A stretch of DNA of 39,352 bases from Bacteroidota bacterium (GTDB lineage: Bacteria; Bacteroidota; Bacteroidia; Flavobacteriales_F; PHOS-HE28). Position numbers and translations under genes: made by a program. The stretch covers positions 1-39,352 of the forward strand of contig JAEZCB010000002.1 of NCBI GenBank assembly GCA_023412755.1. The letters run 5' to 3'. Shown piece by piece: positions 33,335 to 39,352 of this stretch. The notes under the pieces are model-generated. The model was given only the letters and a program-made list of their open reading frames with translations. It was not told the DNA's origin and ran no database searches. Position 1 is the first letter of the stretch. Each line of letters opens with the position of its first letter.

Positions 33335-33364
33335 TCAAGGTAGGCCAATTATCGATTTATCAAA
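33335..33364 (-). promoter_or_regulatory. Weak promoter candidate for the giant-protein operon
   Basis: On the minus strand TTTG (33364-33361), an 18-nt spacer, then TACCTTGA (33342-33335), six of eight to TAnnTTTG. It would give a leader of about 55 nt before ATG 33275. Confidence 0.3.
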
Positions 33365-33370
33365 AGCATT

Positions 33371-33385
33371 GAAAATCGAATTTTC
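33371..33385. promoter_or_regulatory. Palindrome upstream of the giant-protein operon
   Basis: GAAAAT-CGA-ATTTTC is a perfect inverted repeat (6-bp arms) 6 nt upstream of the -33 candidate, a typical regulator position. The rest of the 231-nt gap between the operon start and the DUF3109 gene holds nothing else recognisable. Confidence 0.3.
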
Positions 33386-33506
33386 GCCTAGGATGTACCA
33401 TTCCGAACAGGCCCCAGGACCGAAGCCCACCTAGCGGTATCCACCTCCCCCTGCCAGCAGGGCCTGGATACCGCGTCCTTCGTGGCTTTTGCCGAACTTT
33501 GCAGGA

Positions 33507-34079
33507 ATGATCGAACATCGCGGCACGCTGATCAGCGAGGATCTTTTTGAAAAGAAGTTCGTTTGCGACCTTAATGCGTGCAAAGGGCAATGCTGTGTGG
33601 CGGGTGAAAGTGGAGCACCCCTGGAGAAGGAGGAAGCGGTGCTGCTGGAGGAATTGTGGGATGGATTCAAGCACCATATTCCCGAGGCAGGCCATCGTGC
33701 AGTGGAAGAATATGGTACCAGCACGATAGATAGCGATGGTGATCTGGTGACACCACTTGTGGACGGCAGAAAGGAATGTGCCTACACCATCTTCGAGAAC
33801 GGCATCGCGCTTTGTGGGATCGAGAAGGCATGGAAAGCCGGCGAGATCCCTTTCCGCAAACCCATCAGCTGCCACCTGTACCCGATCCGTGTGGCGAAGT
33901 TGAAATTCCATGATGGACTCAACTATCACCGCTGGCCCATCTGCAAGCCAGCGTGCGAATGTGGCGCGAAGCTGGAAGTGCCGGTATTCCGCTTTTTGAA
34001 GGACGCCTTGATAAGGCAGTACGGCAAGGAATGGTACGCCGAACTGGAAGGGATCCATGAGGCCTGGCTGAAACGGTGA
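33507..34079 (+). CDS. DUF3109 family Cys-rich protein
   Basis: 190 residues from ATG 33507; the frame also opens at TTG 33489. The N-terminal cluster FVCDLNACKGQCC (Cys20, Cys25, Cys29, Cys30) is followed by further Cys residues, including CHLYPIR and ICKPACECG. This is the arrangement of DUF3109, related to the YkgJ-type Cys-rich proteins thought to bind zinc or an Fe-S cluster. Its function is unknown, and it is cytoplasmic with no signal. A GAACTTTG box (33494-33501) ends 5 nt before the ATG and may be its -7 element. DUF389 follows 46 nt later on the same strand. Confidence 0.88.
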   Translation: MIEHRGTLISEDLFEKKFVCDLNACKGQCCVAGESGAPLEKEEAVLLEELWDGFKHHIPEAGHRAVEEYGTSTIDSDGDLVTPLVDGRKECAYTIFENGIALCGIEKAWKAGEIPFRKPISCHLYPIRVAKLKFHDGLNYHRWPICKPACECGAKLEVPVFRFLKDALIRQYGKEWYAELEGIHEAWLKR

Positions 34080-34125
34080 TCACCAGTGGATGTGACACCT
34101 TCGCTTAATTTCGGCGGCAACCCGC

Positions 34126-35565
34126 ATGCAGGATAGCACTACGCCACAGGAGCCGGAAAGCTCCAAGATCCCTTCCGGGGAACAGGAAAGGTCCCGGTCC
34201 ACCTCACTGCTTCGACTGTGGGTGAACCTGCGCCGCTTCATGCGCGAGACCATGGACCTGCATTGGGAGGCGCAGGTGGAAGGCACGGGCGAGATCATCC
34301 GGAAGGACATGATCTTCCGGGGGCACGTGGTGTGGGTGCTGGTGTGCAGCATCTTCATCGCGAGCATAGGGCTTAACACGAACAGCCCTGCGGTGATCAT
34401 AGGTGCCATGTTGATCTCCCCGCTCATGGGCCCGATCCTGGCCATAGGCCTGGCCATCGGCACCAATGACATGCGCCTCTTGAGGCGTGCACTAAAGAAC
34501 TTTGGGATCATGGTGGTGGTGGCCTTGATCACCAGCACCTTTTATTTCCTGATCAGCCCGATCAGCGATCTGCAGACAGAGATCCTCGCACGTACGCGGC
34601 CCACCCTGCTCGATGCGGGTGTCGCCATTTTCGGTGGTGTGGCAGGTATCATCGGCGTATCGCGCCGCAACCGTGGCAACGTGATCCCCGGTGTGGCCAT
34701 CGCCACGGCACTCATGCCGCCCTTGTGCACCGCAGGTTACGGCCTGGCCACGGCCCAGTGGACCTTCCTCTTCGGGGCGCTGTATCTGTTCATGCTCAAC
34801 AGCATATTCATCGCACTGGCCACCTTCCTCATCATCCGCCTGCTCCATTTCCCCATGGCCAAGGAAGTGGACCCGAAGCGCTCGAAGCGCGTGCGGTGGG
34901 CCATGACCGTTTTTCTTTTGCTGTTGCTCGCGCCGAGTGCGTACATGCTTTACAATGTGGCCCAGGAGGCCGTCGTACGGCGGAATGTCGGCCTCTTTGT
35001 GCGCGAGAATTTCCCATACCGAGGTGCGGAAGTGATGGAACACCGTTTTGAGCTGGAGGGAAAGGAGCGGAGGTTGGAGCTGTATCTCTTCGGGGATCGT
35101 CTGGATGAGCGTGATGTGGACGAGCTGGAACGTGAACTGGCGCGCCACGGTCTGGAAGGCATCAAACTGGTGTTGCATCAAACAGGAGCGGTAGGCCTCC
35201 CGATGGGCGACATAACCAGGGAGGTACGCACAGGGATCGTTGAGGAGTTGTACCAACGCAACGAAGAACGCCTGCGGGAGAAGGATCAGCGCATACGCGA
35301 ACTGGAGCGGCAGATAGACCGCGTGCCAATGATCTCCATGGTCAGGGAATTGCAGGCCCTGTATCCGAATGTTTCCAGGATCAGCTACGCCAGCGCGATC
35401 GAATGGAACGGTGAAAAGCTGGACACCATACCTGTGATCCATGTGGCATGGGATCAGAAGAAAAGGGCGGCCAATACGCCCGATCCCGCCACCATAGAAT
35501 CGTGGTTGCAACAGCGGCTCGGAAAACCCAAACTACAGGTAAGAGTGGAGGAGAGCCGCAGATAG
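34126..35565 (+). CDS. DUF389 (TIGR00341-like) membrane protein
   Basis: 479 residues. The cytoplasmic N-terminal part of about 65 residues is followed by the DUF389 membrane domain with about six helices (about 67-270). It includes the signatures NSPAVIIGAMLISPLMGPI and IPGVAIATALMPPLCTAGYG. After a further helix (about 265-285) comes a C-terminal soluble part with a charged coiled coil (about 370-395, NEERLREKDQRIRELERQ). The family is widespread and its transport or signalling role is unresolved. A TAATTTCG box at 34106-34113 may be its own -7 element. It is convergent with the frameshifted UPF0158 gene. Confidence 0.88.
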   Translation: MQDSTTPQEPESSKIPSGEQERSRSTSLLRLWVNLRRFMRETMDLHWEAQVEGTGEIIRKDMIFRGHVVWVLVCSIFIASIGLNTNSPAVIIGAMLISPLMGPILAIGLAIGTNDMRLLRRALKNFGIMVVVALITSTFYFLISPISDLQTEILARTRPTLLDAGVAIFGGVAGIIGVSRRNRGNVIPGVAIATALMPPLCTAGYGLATAQWTFLFGALYLFMLNSIFIALATFLIIRLLHFPMAKEVDPKRSKRVRWAMTVFLLLLLAPSAYMLYNVAQEAVVRRNVGLFVRENFPYRGAEVMEHRFELEGKERRLELYLFGDRLDERDVDELERELARHGLEGIKLVLHQTGAVGLPMGDITREVRTGIVEELYQRNEERLREKDQRIRELERQIDRVPMISMVRELQALYPNVSRISYASAIEWNGEKLDTIPVIHVAWDQKKRAANTPDPATIESWLQQRLGKPKLQVRVEESRR

Positions 35566-35596
35566 GCCGGCCGGCAGTCTCGAAAGCACCTGTGGT

Positions 35597-36081
35597 TCAC
35601 TCCTTCACCTCGAAACCATTCTCCTGCGCCCATTCGCGCAACGCCTGCTTCAGTGCTTCGTTCTCGTAATTGTGCCAGTCGTTGAGCTTGCCTTTGCGTT
35701 GAAGCAGCGTTTTGGTACGGCCCCAGGCGCCAGCATGGTAGAAGTTGTCCTGCACGGTCTCCAGTTGATCGGGAAGGTGTCCTCCACAAAATCGAAGAGG
35801 AGGCGCCGGGCATCGATCAACTCATTCTGGTCAGGGGTAGGGAGGTACTTCTTCTTCGACCGCAGATCCTTCTTCGGCACGTTCACAGGCATGGGATCAT
35901 CTCCGCCTGTGAAAATGACCTCTCCTGTTTCGCGGGAAACGAAGGCCTCAGTATCAAAGACAGGATCCTTGGTCCAAAGGAGGGCATCTTCGAGTTCGCT
36001 GATGGAGACTTTGGGTGGCCTGGTGCAAAGATCGCCTTGGCTGCGCACGGTGTGACATTGCCCTTCGTGCTTGACATTCAT
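35597..36081 (-). pseudogene. UPF0158 family gene with a frameshift
   Basis: The upstream frame (from ATG 36081, or GTG 36090) encodes VSISELEDALLW, SRETGEVIFTG and RRLLFDFVEDTFP. The rest of the family domain continues in another frame: DQLETVQDNFYHAGAWGRTK, then KLNDWHNYENEALKQAL and REWAQENGFEVKE, stopping at 35597-35599. A single missing base in the run GGG at 35771-35773 (CCC on the coding strand, where CCCC would give FPDQ) joins the two frames. It may be a true mutation or a sequencing error, as the event is in a homopolymer. The first 24 residues do not resemble the family and may not be native. UPF0158 proteins have unknown function. Confidence 0.75.
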
Positions 36082-36111
36082 CCCATTCACCGTTCACAAC
36101 CCACCACTCAC
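36075..36111. repeat. Degenerate CATTCACC-type simple repeat
   Basis: CATTCATCC-CATTCACC-GTTCACAACC-CACCACTCAC reads as decayed tandem copies of a CATTCACC-like unit of 8-9 nt. It covers the presumed start of the UPF0158 gene and may have disrupted it. Confidence 0.35.
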
Positions 36112-36205
36112 ATCCCAGTGAACAGATCGTGAAGATCTTCTGCTTGCACATGTCGGTAAGAGATCCCTCCCGCGATCATGTAAGGAAACAACGCCGTGTT
36201 AAAAA

Positions 36206-36222
36206 CTCGTGAGATCCACGAG
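36206..36222. promoter_or_regulatory. Palindrome upstream of the nrdB promoter
   Basis: CTCGTG-AGATC-CACGAG is a perfect inverted repeat with 6-bp arms, 10 nt before the -33 candidate. It does not look like an NrdR box. The stretch 36112-36205 shows nothing else. Confidence 0.3.
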
Positions 36223-36232
36223 CTGTTTCCTG

Positions 36233-36263
36233 TTGCCGAAAGGGTACCTGCCGGACATCTTTG
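36233..36263 (+). promoter_or_regulatory. nrdB promoter candidate
   Basis: TTGC (36233-36236), a 19-nt spacer, then CATCTTTG (36256-36263, seven of eight to TAnnTTTG). It would give a leader of about 135 nt if translation starts at 36404, or about 50 nt if at 36317. Confidence 0.4.
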
Positions 36264-36403
36264 TGAGCCCGGGGTCGCCGATCCGGCACACCGGGAAACC
36301 GCAACAGTACTAGAGAATGTCAAAGATCGAGGTGTATCCGCCTCGCAGAGAAGAACTGTCCCATCACCAACGGCGGGAGCCGCTGCAAAAAGAAGAAGAA
36401 AGC

Positions 36404-37441
36404 ATGAGCACGAGCACGAAACAGTCACAAATGAGCCTTGAGGATGTACTGCCGAAGGATGTGGAGGCATCCAACGAACCGCTCCTTAAAGACAACAAGG
36501 ATCGCTTCGTGATCTTCCCGATCCAGCACAACGACATCTGGCAGTTCTATAAGAAGCACGAGGCCAGCTTCTGGACGGCCGAGGAGATCGATCTGCATGC
36601 GGATCTCGTGGACTGGAGCAACAAGCTCACTGATGATGAGCGTTACTTCATCAAGCACGTGCTCGCGTTCTTCGCCGCCAGCGATGGCATCGTGAACGAG
36701 AACCTCGCCGAGAATTTCCTGCACGAGGTGCAGTATCCGGAGGCGCGCTTCTTCTATGGTTTCCAGATCGCGATCGAGAACATCCACAGCGAGACGTATT
36801 CGCTGTTGATCGATACCTACATAAAGGACCCGATCGAGAAGGACCGCCTGTTGCACGCGATCGATACCGTGGATTGTGTGAAGAAGAAGGCCGAGTGGGC
36901 TTTAACGTGGATCAGCAAAGGCGGTTTCGCGGAAAGGCTGGTAGCGTTCGCGGCCGTGGAAGGGATCTTCTTCAGCGGATCGTTCTGCAGTATCTTCTGG
37001 CTGAAAAAGCGCGGCCTGATGCCGGGCCTCACTTTCAGCAATGAACTGATCAGCCGCGACGAAGGATTGCATTGCGATTTCGCGTGCCTTCTGTACACGA
37101 AGCACCTGATCAACAAGCTGCCGAAGAAGACGGTGGAGAAGATCATTACCGATGCGGTGGAGATCGAGAAGGAATTCGTGAGCGACGCGCTGCCGGTGAA
37201 CCTGATCGGAATGAACGCCAAGCTGATGCAACAGTACATCGAGTTCGTGGCCGATCGCCTGTTGGTGGAGCTGGGTAACGAGAAGGTGTACAACGCCACC
37301 AATCCGTTCGACTTCATGGAGATGATCTCCCTGCAAGGCAAGACCAACTTCTTCGAGAAGCGCGTGGGCGAGTACCAGAAGGCCGGGGTACTGAACCAGG
37401 ATAAGGACGCGAGCAAGTTCACGTTGGATGCGGATTTTTAA
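36404..37441 (+). CDS. nrdB: Ribonucleotide reductase class Ia small subunit
   Basis: 345 residues from ATG 36404; the frame opens at ATG 36317, which would add 29 non-conserved charged residues. All diiron ligands and the radical Tyr are present: Asp63, Glu125 and His128 in IENIHSETY, with radical Tyr132, then Glu186 in AAVEGIFF, and Glu220 and His223 in RDEGLH. The C-terminus ends FTLDADF, the peptide that docks to the large subunit and is identical to the mammalian R2 tail. The sequence is close to the eukaryotic type throughout (FFAASDGIVNENL, SIFWLKKRGLMPGLTFSNEL). The protein makes the tyrosyl radical needed to reduce ribonucleotides. nrdA follows after a 248-nt gap. Confidence 0.96.
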   Translation: MSTSTKQSQMSLEDVLPKDVEASNEPLLKDNKDRFVIFPIQHNDIWQFYKKHEASFWTAEEIDLHADLVDWSNKLTDDERYFIKHVLAFFAASDGIVNENLAENFLHEVQYPEARFFYGFQIAIENIHSETYSLLIDTYIKDPIEKDRLLHAIDTVDCVKKKAEWALTWISKGGFAERLVAFAAVEGIFFSGSFCSIFWLKKRGLMPGLTFSNELISRDEGLHCDFACLLYTKHLINKLPKKTVEKIITDAVEIEKEFVSDALPVNLIGMNAKLMQQYIEFVADRLLVELGNEKVYNATNPFDFMEMISLQGKTNFFEKRVGEYQKAGVLNQDKDASKFTLDADF

Positions 37442-37445
37442 TTGT

Positions 37446-37504
37446 GGTCCTAGGTACTAGGTCTTAGGTCTGATCTGTACGTGAGCGGCCTAAGACCTAG
37501 GACC
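37446..37504. repeat. CTAGGT-rich inverted repeat between nrdB and nrdA
   Basis: CTAGGTCTTAGG (37457-37468) pairs perfectly with CCTAAGACCTAG (37489-37500). The left side also has an additional copy GGTCCTAGGTA, matched by AGGACC at the far right. The unit CTAGGT/CTTAGGT recurs several times. It may act as a terminator or attenuator between the two genes, although no T-run follows. From memory, such CTAGGTC-type strings are scattered between genes in Bacteroidota. The remainder of the gap (37505-37689) is GC-rich and has no recognised promoter. Confidence 0.55.
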
Positions 37505-37689
37505 TTGGACTAACGACCCTCCGATCAACACCACCCCGTTGAAGATCCTCTCCGCCACCACGTAAAAAACTGGATCTGTCGAGAGCAACTTGCAGATCCC
37601 CACTGACATTAAAACCATCATCATCCGGCGAAGCGGGAGCCGGGCCGGGCGGGTAGCGCCGCTCGTAATCTCCAAAAACCAAAACCCAC

Positions 37690-39352
37690 ATGTATGTAAT
37701 CAAACGCGACGGCCGCCGGGAGGCAGTGAAGTTCGACAAGATCACCGCACGGGTGAAGAAGCTCTGTTACGGGCTGGATCCCATGGTGGATGCCACACAG
37801 GTCACCCTGAAGGTGATCGATGGCATCTACGATGGCGTTACCACCACCGAGCTGGACAACCTTACCGCGGAGGTCTCGGCGACCATGACGGTGAAACACC
37901 CCGACTACGCACTACTGGCAAGCCGCATCGCGGTAAGCAACCTCCACAAGAACACCAAGAAGTCCTTCAGCGATACCATGAAGGACCTCTACGACTACAT
38001 CGATCCCAAGACCGGCGAACGGGCCGCGCTCCTGGCCGATGATGTGCACGAGATCATCCAGAAGAACGCCGAGTTGCTCGACAGCGCCATCATCTACGAT
38101 CGCGACTTCAGCTACGACTACTTCGGCTTCAAGACCCTCGAGCGCAGCTACCTCCTGCGCCTCAAGGGCCGAGTGGCCGAACGCCCACAGCACATGCTGA
38201 TGCGCGTGGCGATCGGGATCCACAAGAACGATCTCGAAGCTGCGATCAACACCTACAACTCGCTCAGCGAAGGCTGGTACACGCACGCCACGCCTACCCT
38301 CTTCAACGCCGGGACGCCCAAGCCGCAGATGAGCTCGTGCTTCCTCCTGCAGCTCAAGGACGACAGCATCAGCGGCATCTACGACACCCTGAAACAGTGC
38401 GCGCAGATCAGCCAGAGCGCCGGCGGCATCGGCCTCAGCATACACAACCTGCGTGCGAAGGGCAGCTACATCAAGGGCACCAACGGCACCAGCAACGGCA
38501 TCGTGCCCATGCTGCGCGTGTTCAACGACACCGCGCGTTACGTGGACCAGGGCGGTGGCAAACGCAAGGGCAGCTTCGCCATGTACCTGGAACCCTGGCA
38601 TGCCGATGTCTTCGACTTCCTCGATCTGAAGAAGAACCACGGCAAGGAGGAGATGCGCGCCCGCGACCTCTTCTACGCCATGTGGATCCCCGACCTCTTC
38701 ATGCGCCGTGTGGAACAGGGCGGCAACTGGACCCTCATGTGCCCCAACGAATGCCCGGGCCTGGCCGATACCTGGGGTGCCAAGTTCGAAGCGCTGTACG
38801 AGAAGTACGAGAGCGAAGGCAAGGGCCGCGAGACCATCAAGGCGCAAGATCTTTGGTTCAAGATCCTGGAAAGCCAGATCGAGACCGGCACGCCCTACAT
38901 CCTCTTCAAGGATGCCGCCAACGGCAAGAGCAACCAACAGAACCTGGGCACCATCAAGAGCTCCAACCTGTGCACGGAGATCATCGAGTACACCAGCCCC
39001 GATGAAGTGGCCGTGTGCAACCTGGGCTCCATCGCACTGCCCAAGTTCGTGGAGAAGGGCCGCTTCGATCACGAAAAGCTCTTCCAGGTGACCTACGAAC
39101 TCACGCGCAACCTCAACCGCGTGATCGACCAGAACTACTACCCGATCCCCGAGGCGCGCCGCAGCAACATGCGCCACCGCCCCATCGGCATCGGCGTGCA
39201 GGGCCTGGCCGATGCGTTCATCCTCATGCGTCATCCCTTCGATTCCGTGGAAGCCAAAGTGCTCAACCGCGAGATCTTCGAGACCATCTACTACGCCGCC
39301 CTCACCGCCAGCAAGGACCTCGCGAAGGAGGAAGGCACCTACGAGACCTACG
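37690..39352 (+). CDS. nrdA: Ribonucleotide reductase class Ia large subunit (truncated by window edge)
   Basis: 554 codons from ATG 37690, open to the window end. The N-terminal ATP-cone (MYVIKRDGRREAVKFDKITA) predicts dATP/ATP overall activity control. Active-site residues are visible: Cys217 in MSSCFLLQL, Asn426/Cys428/Glu430 in SNLCTEI, and Cys443 in VAVCNLGS. They correspond to the redox Cys pair and the radical Cys in the family. The remaining redox Cys and the subunit-interaction Tyr residues lie outside the window. The protein reduces ribonucleoside diphosphates with the radical supplied by NrdB. Codons lean strongly to C or G in the third position, more than in the neighbouring accessory genes, as expected of a well-expressed gene. 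Confidence 0.96.
   Translation, partial: MYVIKRDGRREAVKFDKITARVKKLCYGLDPMVDATQVTLKVIDGIYDGVTTTELDNLTAEVSATMTVKHPDYALLASRIAVSNLHKNTKKSFSDTMKDLYDYIDPKTGERAALLADDVHEIIQKNAELLDSAIIYDRDFSYDYFGFKTLERSYLLRLKGRVAERPQHMLMRVAIGIHKNDLEAAINTYNSLSEGWYTHATPTLFNAGTPKPQMSSCFLLQLKDDSISGIYDTLKQCAQISQSAGGIGLSIHNLRAKGSYIKGTNGTSNGIVPMLRVFNDTARYVDQGGGKRKGSFAMYLEPWHADVFDFLDLKKNHGKEEMRARDLFYAMWIPDLFMRRVEQGGNWTLMCPNECPGLADTWGAKFEALYEKYESEGKGRETIKAQDLWFKILESQIETGTPYILFKDAANGKSNQQNLGTIKSSNLCTEIIEYTSPDEVAVCNLGSIALPKFVEKGRFDHEKLFQVTYELTRNLNRVIDQNYYPIPEARRSNMRHRPIGIGVQGLADAFILMRHPFDSVEAKVLNREIFETIYYAALTASKDLAKEEGTYETY

Noticed and set aside
35571..35580. A GCCGGCCGGC palindrome as terminator after the DUF389 gene
   Set aside because: It is short, without a loop or T-run, and better explained as GC-rich background.
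36233..36330. A cobalamin riboswitch before the reductase genes
   Set aside because: Some GCCGG-type strings are present, but the conserved B12-box and core helices could not be found, and class Ia reductase does not use cobalamin.
37912..39234. A 440-codon open frame on the minus strand
   Set aside because: It is fully antisense to nrdA. Its Ala/Val/Leu/Glu/His-rich composition is typical of the reverse strand of a GC3-rich gene.

Overview
The window comes from a moderately GC-rich member of the Bacteroidota, probably a Flavobacteriales-like lineage (phylum confident, order tentative). The evidence is three secreted proteins with type IX secretion (T9SS) sorting domains, two of them carrying the gliding-motility-type C-terminus. 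Further support comes from DUF3098, DUF3109, a SiaB-like kinase, a TonB of Bacteroidota type, the ftsX-DUF3098-uppP-truB gene order, and promoters of the TTGG-N19-21-TAnnTTTG type instead of sigma70 boxes. No rRNA, tRNA, CRISPR array, insertion sequence or prophage gene was found.

Layout. 1-151 is the start of sufC (minus), with a strong promoter and a palindromic operator candidate. 296-3139 is leuS (minus). 3241-7084 is a plus-strand core run: ftsX, DUF3098, uppP, truB, queA. A bidirectional terminator follows, then a minus-strand histidine kinase - response regulator - TonB operon (10078 to 7146). An aldehyde dehydrogenase diverges from the kinase (10110-11552). Next is a minus-strand group: a T9SS secreted protein, a two-module SiaB-like kinase and a 43-residue small protein (14562 to 11542). 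polA diverges (14683-17580) and is followed by an uncharacterised lipoprotein/secreted-protein pair ending at a clear terminator (about 19023). 19070-21000 encodes a methionine aminotransferase overlapping an omega-amidase-like nitrilase.

33275 down to 21010 is the most distinctive region. It is a 12-kb minus-strand operon with two colinear paralogous giant T9SS proteins (about 1,680 residues each) flanking a free methionine-(R)-sulfoxide reductase and an Ig-like lipoprotein. The junctions are tight and two are TGATG stop/start overlaps. Divergent from it are DUF3109 and DUF389 genes. A frameshifted UPF0158 gene follows, and the window ends in class Ia ribonucleotide reductase nrdB and a truncated nrdA with eukaryote-like features.

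How the genes fit together. Much of the window is housekeeping: Fe-S assembly, aminoacylation, tRNA modification, cell-wall lipid recycling, DNA repair and dNTP supply. The accessory part concerns the cell surface: giant T9SS adhesin-like proteins, lipoproteins, TonB and a two-component system. Three enzymes deal with methionine or its derivatives (fRMsr, the aminotransferase and the omega-amidase). The less expected observations are a small palindromic element inserted in frame in leuS, a possible Fe-S/iron operator at sufC, the duplicated and degenerate SiaB-like protein, the giant-paralogue operon, a 43-residue conserved-looking protein, and -7 boxes placed directly before several start codons, which suggests leaderless mRNAs.
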